A stretch of DNA of 64,000 nt from UMGS1958 sp045542415. Lineage in GTDB: Bacteria > Bacillota > Clostridia > UBA1381. Below are positions 44,729-53,018 of this stretch, piece after piece. The notes beneath the pieces were generated by a model. The model was given only the letters and a program-made list of their open reading frames with translations, had not been told where the DNA came from and searched no databases. The position numbers and the translations under genes are program-made. The stretch lies in NCBI GenBank assembly GCA_045542415.1, contig JAZQKZ010000002.1, positions 124,001-188,000 of the forward strand. The letters run 5' to 3'. Numbering within the stretch: position 1 is the stretch's first letter; each line of letters begins with the position of its first letter.

Positions 44729-45451
44729 TCAAATTAAAATACTTATAACCCAAATCACCAACAGATGTGCCGGATAGAATATGTAAAAGCCATATCTTGA
44801 CTGAGTGCCCTTTTCTCCATTATATAAGGCAAGCAGTGGGATTGCAAGCACAACCGATGACTGTATCAGCAAGGTACGCAAGCTGCCCGACATTCTTGCA
44901 ACTCTTATAAGTGCAAGAAATACAAAGCTAATTGACTGTTTATCAAAGCTGCCTCTGAAAAGCCCGAATGCCAAAATCCACAGCACACCGAAATAACGCC
45001 AGTCACTGTACTTAGTAAGAAAAACGCAGCCTGCACACACTATCACCTTAAACACAATATTAAGTCTTTTGCTCTTTGCGGCACACAATGCCAACAGTCC
45101 CATAAACAGGGTATATATAACATTCAGTCCGGTAAGATTTCCCTTGATGAAGTCCCACAGACTTTCCGGCATTGTATCCATATGATTGAGATAATACGGA
45201 AGTTGCGAAATCACGGCAAACGCCGCCATACGCAGAAGATACCCCTTTACATCCCTCGTATGATAAAAACCCTCCGCTATAAAAAAGCACATAATCGGCA
45301 TTGTAAGCCTGCCTATTACATTCATGACTCCGACCACAGTCATCAGCCATCCCGGCATACCGTTGTAAACAAACAGCGGAGCCATATGGTCAATCACCAT
45401 TGCTATGACAGCAATACACTTCAGCTGCGATGCATTCAATCCTTTTTTCAT
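44729..45451 (-). CDS. TraX-family membrane acyltransferase-like protein
   Basis: 240-residue multi-pass membrane protein. The opening SQLKCIAVIAMVIDHMAPL and the final GFYIFYPAHLLVIW are the TraX family hallmarks. TraX of the F plasmid acetylates pilin; in Clostridia these homologues are chromosomal and their substrate is unknown. No pilin gene is nearby. The ATG follows GGGAG. It sits between two phosphoesterase genes. Confidence 0.88.
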   Translation of the reverse strand: MKKGLNASQLKCIAVIAMVIDHMAPLFVYNGMPGWLMTVVGVMNVIGRLTMPIMCFFIAEGFYHTRDVKGYLLRMAAFAVISQLPYYLNHMDTMPESLWDFIKGNLTGLNVIYTLFMGLLALCAAKSKRLNIVFKVIVCAGCVFLTKYSDWRYFGVLWILAFGLFRGSFDKQSISFVFLALIRVARMSGSLRTLLIQSSVVLAIPLLALYNGEKGTQSRYGFYIFYPAHLLVIWVISILI

Positions 45452-45455
45452 ATTC

Positions 45456-46154
45456 TTACTCCCTTAACAGCTCAGGCATAAATTTCAAATAATCCGCACT
45501 CACCAGGTGATAGCATATACCCTCATTTTCTCCGTTCAATGCATACTTATGTGCAAGACCGTGAAGATGTCCATATACAACATCTCTGACATTATATTTT
45601 TGCATAAGCTCCGTCATAGGATTGCTTTCAACCTTATCCGAGCGAAGCGGATAATGCGAAAAGAAAATTATATCCTCACATTCCTTTACAAGCTGCAACG
45701 ACAGCTCCGCCCTTATAACCTCCCGGTCATATATTTTCCTGTCCTCTTCACCAAAACCGTCCCATGCCGGATGTATCCAGCCTCTGCTCCCGCAAATTGC
45801 ACTGCCGTTATACATAAACGAATTATTTTGCAGAAACTCTATATTTTTAAAGCCATGCTCCGCTACAAACTTTTTCAGCTTATTCATAGTGGTCCACCAA
45901 TAATCGTGATTTCCCTTTGAAAGTATTTTTCTGCCGTTTAGCCTGTTTAAAAACTCAAAATCCGCAACACTTTGCTCAAGATAGGTAGCCCACGAAAAAT
46001 CCCCGGGAAGTACCACAGTATCATTTTCCTTTACAACACTCTGCCAGTTATCCGCAAGACGTTCAACGTAGTTATCCCATGCAGAGCCGAAAATATTCAT
46101 AGGCTTGTCTATCCCCAACGGAAGATGGAGATCTGAAATAGTATATAACGCCAT
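45456..46154 (-). CDS. Metallophosphoesterase (COG1768-like)
   Basis: 232-residue calcineurin-like phosphohydrolase. The motifs are YTISDLHLPLG, VLPGDFSWAT, SKGNHDYWW, FFSHYPLRSD and YGHLHG, a full set of metal ligands. The ATG at 46152-46154 follows AAGGAG by 7 bases and overlaps the end of the ABC exporter gene. Substrate unknown. Confidence 0.88.
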   Translation of the reverse strand: MALYTISDLHLPLGIDKPMNIFGSAWDNYVERLADNWQSVVKENDTVVLPGDFSWATYLEQSVADFEFLNRLNGRKILSKGNHDYWWTTMNKLKKFVAEHGFKNIEFLQNNSFMYNGSAICGSRGWIHPAWDGFGEEDRKIYDREVIRAELSLQLVKECEDIIFFSHYPLRSDKVESNPMTELMQKYNVRDVVYGHLHGLAHKYALNGENEGICYHLVSADYLKFMPELLRE

Positions 46155-46165
46155 TCTTTCACTCC

Positions 46166-47908
46166 TTACTGCTTCCACTGGCTGTTGTATAAATCAGCAT
46201 AAAACCCTTTCCTTGCCATTAAAGCCTCGTGATTTCCCTGCTCGATAATCTGACCGTCACGCATTACAAGAATAACGTCCGCTTCCCTTATTGTCGATAA
46301 GCGGTGTGCTACAATAAAGCTTGTTCTTCCACGCATCATTTCGGCAAATGCTTTTTGTATCTGCATTTCCGTTCTTGTATCTATGCTTGAGGTCGCTTCA
46401 TCAAGAATAAGCATAGGCGGCAGGCACAGCATTACTCTTGCTATACACAAAAGCTGCTTTTGTCCCTGTGACAATCTTCCGCCATCCTCACCTATTACGG
46501 TATCATAACCGTCAGGCAAGCGTCTTATAAAGCTGTGTGCATGAGCTGCAATTGCCGCCTGCTTAATTTCCTCATCTGTTGCATCAGGCTTGCCCATTGC
46601 AATATTTTCTCTGATTGTCCCTGCCTTTAACCAGGTATCCTGCAATACCATACCGTAGCTCTTCCTCAGACTGTTACGGGTTATATCCATTATATTGTTT
46701 TTATCAATGCTGATTTTACCGCTATTAATATCGTAAAAACGCATAAGCAGATTTATCATTGTAGTCTTACCGCACCCGGTAGGTCCTACAATCGCTATTC
46801 TTTCGCCCGGCTTTACACTTAAATTAAAATCTCTTATAAGCGGCTTATCCGGAGTATATGAGAAGCTTACATTACTGATTTCCACTTCTCCCTCTACAAC
46901 CCCAAGCTCCTTTGCATTATCGGCATCAGGTATCTGCGGAGTCTCTTCAATAAGCTCTATTACCCTTGCCGCACAGGTCAACGCATTCTGAAGCTCGGTT
47001 ATTACTCCCGAAATCTCGTTAAAGGGCTTTGTATATTGGTTTGCATAGCTTAAAAAGCTGGTAAGACCGCCTACGGTAAGTCCGCCGCCGCCAAGCACCA
47101 CGAATGCTCCTGCCAGTCCCACTACGGCATACATTACATTGTTTACAAATCTTGTTCCCGGATTAGTCAGTGACGAGAAATAAGTTGCTCGCAATGCCGC
47201 ATTCCTGAGTCGTTCATTTATATCATCAAACTTTTCAAGCGATTCATCCTCATGAGCATATGCCTGAACTACTTTCTGATTACCGATAATCTCCTCGATA
47301 AACGCCGTCTGCTCGCCTCTGGTTTCAGATTGCAGCTTAAACATCGAATGAGTTTTCCTTGCTATAAAATCCGCCACAACCAATGACAACGGAGTTATAA
47401 CAAGCACCACTATTGTAATCTGCCAATGCAGAAGCACCATAAAGACGAGAGTTCCTAAAATAGTCGCAACTCCTGTAAAAAACTGAGTAAAGCCCATTAA
47501 CAGACCGTCAGCAAACTGATCTACGTCTGCTATGATTCTGCTCACCGTTTCACCGTAGGAATGTGAATCAATATACTTTAACGGCAGCTTCTGAATTTTC
47601 TCAAACGCTTCCTTTCTTATATCCCGTATTACATTATAGGTTATACGGTTATTGACCGCATTCATTATCCACTGTACAACCGCTGTTATTACAATCACAA
47701 CCGCAATGGTTGTAAGTATCTCAAATATCGAATTATAGGCTACATTCCCTGCACCAACTATGCAGTCGATTGCCCGTCCTGCAAGAATCGGTACATACAG
47801 TGTAAGCCCGACGGTAATTGCTGCAAGTATAATTGACAATATAAGCAAAATCTGATACTTTTTAATATATCGCCATACTTTTTTTATTGTTTTTACATTA
47901 CCTTTCAT
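46166..47908 (-). CDS. ABC exporter half, canonical Walker B subunit
   Basis: 580 residues: six transmembrane helices, then an ATPase. Walker A is GPTGCGKTTMINLL, Walker B LILDEATSSID with the catalytic Glu, and the switch His is in VAHRLSTI. Its signature motif is altered, LSQGQ in place of LSGGQ. This complements the partner encoded upstream, which has LSGGQ but a degenerate Walker B, so the pair is a heterodimeric multidrug-type or peptide exporter with one active ATP site. The ATG overlaps the partner stop by one base. Confidence 0.93.
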   Translation of the reverse strand: MKGNVKTIKKVWRYIKKYQILLILSIILAAITVGLTLYVPILAGRAIDCIVGAGNVAYNSIFEILTTIAVVIVITAVVQWIMNAVNNRITYNVIRDIRKEAFEKIQKLPLKYIDSHSYGETVSRIIADVDQFADGLLMGFTQFFTGVATILGTLVFMVLLHWQITIVVLVITPLSLVVADFIARKTHSMFKLQSETRGEQTAFIEEIIGNQKVVQAYAHEDESLEKFDDINERLRNAALRATYFSSLTNPGTRFVNNVMYAVVGLAGAFVVLGGGGLTVGGLTSFLSYANQYTKPFNEISGVITELQNALTCAARVIELIEETPQIPDADNAKELGVVEGEVEISNVSFSYTPDKPLIRDFNLSVKPGERIAIVGPTGCGKTTMINLLMRFYDINSGKISIDKNNIMDITRNSLRKSYGMVLQDTWLKAGTIRENIAMGKPDATDEEIKQAAIAAHAHSFIRRLPDGYDTVIGEDGGRLSQGQKQLLCIARVMLCLPPMLILDEATSSIDTRTEMQIQKAFAEMMRGRTSFIVAHRLSTIREADVILVMRDGQIIEQGNHEALMARKGFYADLYNSQWKQ

Positions 47909-49629
47909 TACGCACGCACCTCCTTCGGAAACTGCGAGTAATAAATCTCAGCATACGCCGGACACGATAAAATGAGTTCATCATGCGTGCCTGTTCCCTC
48001 AATCACACCGTCATCAAGCACTATTATCTTATCCGCATACATTACCGACGCTGCACGCTGTGATACTATAAATGTAGTCGGTGCATTTTCCATATTGCGG
48101 ATTGCACTCCTCAAAGCTGCATCCGTTGCAAAGTCAAGTGCCGATGCACTGTCATCAAGAATAAGTATTTCAGGCTTCTTAACCAAAGCTCTTGCAATTG
48201 TCATTCTCTGTCTCTGACCTCCAGACAGATTTTTTCCGCCCTGCTCTATCATGAAATCAAGACCGTCCTCCTTGCCGTCAACGATTTCTTTAGCCTGTGC
48301 AATTTCAAGAGCCTTATTGATTTCATCATCAGTTGCATCACTTTTACCCCAACGGATATTTTCACGGACACTACCCTTGAAAAGTACTGCTTTTTGCATA
48401 ACTATTGCTATCTTTTCGCGAAGCACTTCTATATCGTAATTATTTACATTAATTCCGTCAACAAGAACCTCACCCGAAGCCGCTTCATAAAATCTCGGAA
48501 TCATATGAACAAGTGAGGTCTTTCCCGAGCCTGTACCTCCGATTATTCCTATAACATCACCGGCATTTGCTTTGAATGTGATATTTTCCAAAGCACACTC
48601 CTTACTGCCGCTGTACATAAGCGAAGCATCCCTGAATTCTACCGTACCGGTGCCTGCTGTTTTTTCAGTTCCGTTTACAAGGCTCGATTCAGTATTAAAC
48701 ACATCTGCTACTCTGTTTCCGCTGGCAATCGCCTTTGTAAGCGTAATTATCATATTGGCAAGCTTAACCAGCTCTACGAGAATCTGTGCAGTATAGTTAT
48801 AAAGTGCAACAACCGCACCCTGTAAAATTATTCCGTTGTCAACTCTTACTGCACCCACATAAATCAGCACGATTACCGCCACATTCATAATCACATAGGT
48901 TACCGGATTCATCAGTGCCGATATTTTTCCTACATATTTCTGTATATCCGTAAGAGCCTCATTCTTTGCGTTAAACTCCTCCGTTTCGCTGTATTCCTTA
49001 CAGAACGCACGAATCACACGGACACCACTCAAATTCTCGCGTGTACTTTTCACAACCGCTTCAAGTGCCCTTTGTGCCTTTTTGTATATCGGCATTGTAA
49101 TATACATAATTCCAAATACTATTACGGCAAGTATCGGTATTACCACCGCAAAAACGAGTGCCGCTTTTACATCTACAATAAAAGCCATTACCATCGAACC
49201 GATCACCACAAATGGCGAACGCAACAGTAATCTTAATGTCAGATTTACACCGTTCTGAAGCTGATTTATATCCGATGTCATTCTTGTTATCATTGTCGAT
49301 GTACCGATTTTATCAATCTCCGTAAAAGACAGTCTCTGCAAATGCTTGAAAAGTGCGTGTCTTACATCAGCCGCAAAGCCCGTTGCAGCCTTTGCCGCAA
49401 AAAACTGAGCTGTAAATGAGCAAAGCATTCCGATAAGTCCCAGTGCAACAAGCACACCGCACATTTTTGCAATATATATTTTTCCTCCGCCGCCGTTTAT
49501 ACCCACGTCAATTATTGCCGCCATCACCAACGGCACAAGCAGCTCAAATGACGCCTCAAGAAGCTTGAAAAGCGGTCCCAGCACACACTCAAGCTTGTAC
49601 GGTTTTAAATATGATAAAAGCTTTTTCAC
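47908..49629 (-). CDS. ABC exporter half, degenerate Walker B subunit
   Basis: 573 residues with an N-terminal six-helix domain. The ATPase has Walker A GGTGSGKTSLVHM and signature LSGGQRQRMTIARALV. However, Walker B reads LILDDSASALD (Asp for the catalytic Glu), and the switch position is Gln in IVSQRAAS. These substitutions mark the non-hydrolytic site of heterodimeric exporters such as the BmrCD and TM287/288 types. A GTG start at 49629 follows AAGGAG. First gene of the unit, with its own promoter. Confidence 0.93.
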   Translation of the reverse strand: MKKLLSYLKPYKLECVLGPLFKLLEASFELLVPLVMAAIIDVGINGGGGKIYIAKMCGVLVALGLIGMLCSFTAQFFAAKAATGFAADVRHALFKHLQRLSFTEIDKIGTSTMITRMTSDINQLQNGVNLTLRLLLRSPFVVIGSMVMAFIVDVKAALVFAVVIPILAVIVFGIMYITMPIYKKAQRALEAVVKSTRENLSGVRVIRAFCKEYSETEEFNAKNEALTDIQKYVGKISALMNPVTYVIMNVAVIVLIYVGAVRVDNGIILQGAVVALYNYTAQILVELVKLANMIITLTKAIASGNRVADVFNTESSLVNGTEKTAGTGTVEFRDASLMYSGSKECALENITFKANAGDVIGIIGGTGSGKTSLVHMIPRFYEAASGEVLVDGINVNNYDIEVLREKIAIVMQKAVLFKGSVRENIRWGKSDATDDEINKALEIAQAKEIVDGKEDGLDFMIEQGGKNLSGGQRQRMTIARALVKKPEILILDDSASALDFATDAALRSAIRNMENAPTTFIVSQRAASVMYADKIIVLDDGVIEGTGTHDELILSCPAYAEIYYSQFPKEVRA

Positions 49630-49670
49630 TTTATTTTCTCCTTATAAGTAACAATATTTTCCTAATATAT

Positions 49671-49700
49671 ATTATAACACATTCTGCATTTTTTTGTCAA
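49671..49700 (-). promoter_or_regulatory. Promoter of the ABC exporter operon
   Basis: Minus-strand TTGACA (49695-49700), 18-base spacer and TATAAT (49671-49676), about 42 bases before the GTG start. Confidence 0.82.
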
Positions 49701-49760
49701 TTATAATATACGCATAATTGCAGATAATAAAATCACAATATATGAAAGGAAGCAAATGCT

Positions 49761-49946
49761 ATGAATGAAAAAGAAAAACGTCCGCAAAAGGATATAATGA
49801 CTCCCGAACGTTTTGAGCTGCTTAACGAAATGGATGCAGTATCAGCCACTGAGCTTACAGGCCTTGTAACCCGTGCACCGCAGACCAAATCAGAATGGGA
49901 AAGCTATAACCAAATCCTTTCATTCGCTCCCGAATACAGGAAATAG
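49761..49946 (+). CDS. Hypothetical 61-residue protein
   Basis: Small soluble, charged protein (MNEKEKRPQKDIMTPERFE at the N-terminus) without membrane segments or a recognised domain. Supported as a real gene by a GAAAGGAAG site before the ATG, a good hairpin terminator 4 bases after the stop, and its own position between two convergent/divergent promoters. Diverges from the ABC exporter operon. Function unknown. Confidence 0.7.
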   Translation: MNEKEKRPQKDIMTPERFELLNEMDAVSATELTGLVTRAPQTKSEWESYNQILSFAPEYRK

Positions 49947-49950
49947 CTTT

Positions 49951-49983
49951 GAGGGGACACGCAGATGTCCCCTCGTTCTTTTG
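49951..49983 (+). terminator. Terminator after the 61-residue protein
   Basis: GAGGGGACA pairs with TGTCCCCTC around CGCAGA, followed by GTTCTTTTG. Confidence 0.88.
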
Positions 49984-50030
49984 TACCAATACCGATATAT
50001 TTTTTAACATTTTTTTATCGAAAATCCCCT

Positions 50031-50060
50031 TTGACAAAAAATACATCCCTATGCTATAAT
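50031..50060 (+). promoter_or_regulatory. Promoter of the DUF2798 gene
   Basis: TTGACA (50031-50036), 18-base spacer and TATAAT (50055-50060). The leader to the ATG is about 125 bases. Confidence 0.82.
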
Positions 50061-50191
50061 CTGACAGTAAAAACAAAATAACTTGCAAATAGACACATGT
50101 TATACTTTTAAGTATGTAAATCTGATCACGGACTTGCACTCTTAAATTATATTCATGTGTATTTTTTTGCACTTAAACAAAGGAGATTTTT

Positions 50192-50758
50192 ATGCCAAGA
50201 AATCAGTTTCAGCGAATGATATTCGCACTCATCACAGTTATTATAACTGTTCATGCTTATGTGTTCTACAGCCTTTATGTTGTAGAGGGGGCTCACCTTA
50301 TGGAGCTTACACAAACCAACGGTGTTCTCAGTGCCATTGAAAAAATGGGCGGTGTTATGGTATGCGGACAAAACATCCCGATATGGGCAGTTGTTCTTAT
50401 CGAGTTCGTTCTTGCATATTCACTTGAGGTACTTATGGGCAGTCCCTGTTCTTTCAAGCTTGCATGCAAGGTATTTAATCCGGCAGAAACTCACCCTGTA
50501 CTTTTTGAGACAGCAATCATCTGTGCAACAGTAGGTCTTATGTGTCCGGCAATGAGCTTTATTGCAGCTTTTCTCTATTATCCGTACTACGAGGGATTTA
50601 ATGTAGTATCACTGCTTGCAAAATGGTTAAAGCTTATGTGCCATAACTTCCCGTTCGCATTCTTTACTCAGCTGTTCTTTATTCAGCCGTTTGTAAGAAC
50701 AGTATTCAAGCTTCTTTTCAGAAAAGACATAGCTGCAAGAAAGTCAGCACATATGTAA
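50192..50758 (+). CDS. DUF2798 membrane protein
   Basis: 188 residues with four or so hydrophobic segments (ALITVIITVHAYVFYSLYVV; IWAVVLIEFVLAYSL; TAIICATVGLMCPAMSFIAA; FAFFTQLFFIQPFV). The SPCSFKLACKVFNPAETHP loop and the FVRTVFKLLF end match DUF2798 proteins as I know them. An AAAGGAG site is 5-6 bases before the ATG. Monocistronic, just upstream of tRNA-Arg. Function unknown. Confidence 0.82.
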   Translation: MPRNQFQRMIFALITVIITVHAYVFYSLYVVEGAHLMELTQTNGVLSAIEKMGGVMVCGQNIPIWAVVLIEFVLAYSLEVLMGSPCSFKLACKVFNPAETHPVLFETAIICATVGLMCPAMSFIAAFLYYPYYEGFNVVSLLAKWLKLMCHNFPFAFFTQLFFIQPFVRTVFKLLFRKDIAARKSAHM

Positions 50759-50762
50759 TACA

Positions 50763-50784
50763 TAATTTTTAAAAATTATTTTCA
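50763..50784 (+). terminator. Weak terminator after the DUF2798 gene
   Basis: ATAATTTTT/AAAAATTAT self-complementary stretch followed by TTTT, directly after the stop. A/T only, so weak. Confidence 0.4.
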
Positions 50785-50793
50785 AAAAAACAC

Positions 50794-50822
50794 TTGACAA
50801 AATACAATTGTTATGCTATAAT
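50794..50822 (+). promoter_or_regulatory. Promoter of tRNA-Arg
   Basis: TTGACA (50794-50799), 17-base spacer and TATAAT (50817-50822), perfect consensus. A CGTTGC/GCAACG stem (50829-50847) lies in the short 5' leader. Confidence 0.88.
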
Positions 50823-50852
50823 AATTTTCGTTGCTGATGAGGCAACGAATAT

Positions 50853-50926
50853 GCGTCCGTAGCTCAGCTGGATAGAGTAACTGGCTACGAACCAGTAGGT
50901 CGAAGGTTCGAATCCTTTCGGACGTA
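50853..50926 (+). tRNA. tRNA-Arg (ACG)
   Basis: 74-nt cloverleaf: acceptor GCGTCCG/CGGACGT (a G-U at the first pair), anticodon loop CTACGAA giving ACG, and T-loop TTCGAAT. No encoded CCA. A terminator follows. Confidence 0.97.
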
Positions 50927-50930
50927 TAAA

Positions 50931-50960
50931 AGCAAGTCGAAAGACTTGCTTTTTTTGTTT
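50931..50960 (+). terminator. Terminator of tRNA-Arg
   Basis: AGCAAGTC/GACTTGCT stem with a GAAA loop, followed by a T7 run, 5 bases past the tRNA. The truncated MuF-C gene remnant runs up to this point from the other side. Confidence 0.92.
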
Positions 50961-52115
50961 TGTTAAGCACCATATAATGCCCCTTGTGCATGGTGTTGGT
51001 GAACAACTGCGATACGTTCTCACCGTCCTCAGTGGCGGTGTCGTCAGCTACATCCTTGCGGCTTTTTTTGATTGTAATTGTATTTCCGTTCTTGACAATA
51101 GTGTCAGGATATGATATACTCTTAATGGGACCATACTTGGTGACTGCCAACGGCAATTGGAGCCTATTCGCAGTCAACCAACTATCGGTCCTTTTTTATT
51201 TGGGTCAAGATATAGAATATCACTACGGTTGATGAAGGATTGTGTGTTATCTTTTCCATATGTACTTGTTAGTTTTATTTCATCAAGTACAATAGTCGCA
51301 TTGCGATTTGTAGGTAATAACTCCAACACTGCCATCACAGGTATTCCGTTATTGTCATATACTTCACCAAACATTGTCAATCTACTGTCACTTTGCAACG
51401 ATTGCATAACAATTATAGGATTTTCCAATACCTGCGGTATCTGCTTGAGGATATTATCATCTAATTCATTATGTTTTCTTAATGCCTCATTTATCTTACT
51501 TGTATCCCAAGTAATTTTTTGGTCTTTTACATCTATACTTTTAAGTGCATCTGATGTGGTTCCTACTGTAATAGTTTCCCTATCCGGTCTGCCATCTTTA
51601 ACCCACTTATCATATCTTGTTTCAAAGCCGTTATCAATATCATAACTCACACCACCATCCGCAAACACAACGCCGTCCCTCTGCTTAAATGCTTCCGGGA
51701 AGTTATTTCTACGTTCCTCTGCTGTCATATCAATACGGCTTGCGGCATCTCTCGCCTCAATCTCGCCTGCGGTATTGCGGTACAGCTCCGCTGCACTCAT
51801 CTGCTCAAGCTCTGACAGCTTCTGCTGATACTCTGCAAGTGAAGCCTCTGCCGCACTCCTGCGTGCATCGTTAAGTCCTCGCTCATATCCCAGTGACGGC
51901 TGCGTAGCATTAGCCTTGTTAGTGTATAAGTGCTTGACATTCGGGGCAGCTTGTGGTATAGTAGTATCAAAAGACGGTGCTGACGCATTTTTTATATGAG
52001 GTATGGGATTATTCCCTAATCCTTTTTGCTCGGCACCGTCTTTTTGCATGTCTGTAAATTCAAGATTTACATCATAGAACACATCATTATCGACAGTATT
52101 TCCGACTCCTACCAC
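50960..52115 (-). pseudogene. Frameshifted phage-type MuF C-terminal-domain gene remnant
   Basis: A 313-residue frame (51174-52115, GTG start with no good ribosome site) begins with a low-complexity linker. It then has AAELYRNTAGEIEARDAASR, the inter-domain segment seen in large phage/integrative-element polypeptides, and a MuF-C domain (RYDKWVKDGRPDRETITVGT; LENPIIVMQS; MFGEVYDNNGIPVMAVLEL). It stops after DPNKK. Shifting frame at the T6 run 51192-51197 restores RTDSWLTANRLQLPLAVTKYG, which continues to about 50960 at the tRNA-Arg terminator. Both ends look truncated. This is a decayed mobile-element fragment next to a tRNA gene; no integrase or other element genes remain. Confidence 0.8.
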
Positions 52116-52173
52116 ATCATCTCAGCCTTGTTATCACACTCTAATACATAAAGCAACATAAAACACACAAAAA

Positions 52174-52204
52174 AAGACAGATTCCTTACGAAATCTGTCT
52201 TTTT
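52174..52204. terminator. Terminator of the tRNA cluster
   Basis: AGACAGATT and AATCTGTCT form the stem, with A/T runs on both sides (T7 on the minus strand), 6 bases past the last tRNA-Thr. Symmetric, so possibly bidirectional. Confidence 0.88.
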
Positions 52205-52209
52205 AATGG

Positions 52210-52282
52210 AGCTGGTAATAGGACTTGAACCTACAACCTGCTGATTACAAATCAGCTGCTCTGCCAATTGAGCTATACCAGC
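52210..52282 (-). tRNA. tRNA-Thr (TGT), copy 2
   Basis: 73 nt with acceptor GCTGGTA/TACCAGC and anticodon loop TTTGTAA giving TGT. Identical in sequence to the copy at 52432-52504. Last gene of the cluster. Confidence 0.97.
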
Positions 52283-52289
52283 ATTTACA

Positions 52290-52371
52290 TGGGAGAGGGT
52301 GGATTCGAACCACCGAAGCTATAAGCAGCAGATTTACAGTCTGTCCCCTTTGGCCACTCGGGAACTCTCCC
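52290..52371 (-). tRNA. tRNA-Tyr (GTA), copy 2
   Basis: 82-nt class II tRNA with a long variable arm, acceptor GGGAGAG/CTCTCCC and anticodon loop CTGTAAA giving GTA. Identical to the copy at 52601-52682. A 7-base spacer separates it from tRNA-Thr copy 2. Confidence 0.97.
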
Positions 52372-52431
52372 ATTTTTAATTTTTTTAAGAACAACCTTTA
52401 TTGCTCTCTGAAATTTCAAAGAAATTTCAAG

Positions 52432-52504
52432 AGCTGGTAATAGGACTTGAACCTACAACCTGCTGATTACAAATCAGCTGCTCTGCCAATTGAGCTATAC
52501 CAGC
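52432..52504 (-). tRNA. tRNA-Thr (TGT), copy 1
   Basis: Same 73-nt sequence as 52210-52282. It is preceded by a consensus promoter inside the cluster. Confidence 0.97.
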
Positions 52505-52538
52505 ATATCTTGCCAACACCTTGTCAACAACAAAAACT

Positions 52539-52567
52539 ATTATAACAGAAAATCCGACTCTTGTCAA
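52539..52567 (-). promoter_or_regulatory. Internal promoter of the tRNA cluster
   Basis: Perfect TTGACA (52562-52567), 17-base spacer and TATAAT (52539-52544) on the minus strand, about 35 bases ahead of tRNA-Thr copy 1. It can drive the Thr-Tyr-Thr half on its own. Confidence 0.88.
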
Positions 52568-52576
52568 TAGTTTTTT

Positions 52577-52598
52577 AAAACTTTTTTAAAAAAGTTTT
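52577..52598. terminator. A/T hairpin inside the tRNA cluster
   Basis: AAAACTTTTTT/AAAAAAGTTTT palindrome directly after tRNA-Tyr copy 1 and before the internal promoter. It probably ends the upstream Pro-Val-Tyr transcript. Confidence 0.6.
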
Positions 52599-52600
52599 TA

Positions 52601-52682
52601 TGGGAGAGGGTGGATTCGAACCACCGAAGCTATAAGCAGCAGATTTACAGTCTGTCCCCTTTGGCCACTCGGGAACTCTCCC
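52601..52682 (-). tRNA. tRNA-Tyr (GTA), copy 1
   Basis: 82 nt, identical to 52290-52371, with anticodon loop CTGTAAA. Third gene of the cluster. Confidence 0.97.
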
Positions 52683-52738
52683 ATGTGTTGCGTATGTACA
52701 CAATCCGCTCAGCGTGCCATGCACATACGTCTTGAATA

Positions 52739-52811
52739 TGGGAGTTACAGGGCTCGAACCTGTGACCCTCTGCTTGTAAGGCAGATGCTCTCCCAGCTGA
52801 GCTAAACTCCC
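52739..52811 (-). tRNA. tRNA-Val (TAC)
   Basis: 73 nt, acceptor GGGAGTT/AACTCCC, anticodon loop CTTACAA giving TAC, discriminator A. Confidence 0.97.
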
Positions 52812-52821
52812 ATATATTGAG

Positions 52822-52895
52822 TCGGGATGACAGGATTCGAACCTGCGGCCCTCTGGTCCCAAACCAGATGCGCTACCAAGCTGCGCTACATCCCG
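52822..52895 (-). tRNA. tRNA-Pro (TGG)
   Basis: 74 nt, acceptor CGGGATG/CATCCCG, anticodon loop TTTGGGA giving TGG, discriminator A. First gene of the cluster. Confidence 0.97.
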
Positions 52896-52935
52896 ATGCA
52901 GACTTGTTATATCGTTCAATCCTGACGACTTTTCT

Positions 52936-52964
52936 ATTTTAACATATGTGAAATAAAACTTCAA
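52936..52964 (-). promoter_or_regulatory. Promoter of the tRNA-Pro-Val-Tyr unit
   Basis: Minus-strand TTGAAG (52959-52964), 17-base spacer and TAAAAT (52936-52941), about 40 bases before tRNA-Pro. Confidence 0.7.
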
Positions 52965-53018
52965 TAGGCAAATAATCCAAAAAAGCTTTATTTTTATTAA
53001 ATATTTTTAGAATATCTT

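Noticed and set aside
50782..50940. C-terminal part of the antisense frame crossing tRNA-Arg
   Set aside because: This stretch is the reverse strand of the tRNA and its terminator, so it is not part of the MuF-C protein.
51192..51197. Programmed ribosomal frameshift in the MuF-C gene
   Set aside because: The minus-strand A6 run is not in the correct phase for an A AAA AAG slippery heptamer and no stimulatory structure was seen; a simple indel fits better.
50905..52110. Duplicate tRNA-Arg 3' end that would mark an attachment site
   Set aside because: No second copy of the tRNA 3' segment was found across the remnant; the nearest match (52018-52034) is too weak.
52291..52682. CRISPR-like spaced identical repeats
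   Set aside because: The repeated blocks are complete tRNA-Tyr and tRNA-Thr genes, not CRISPR repeats.
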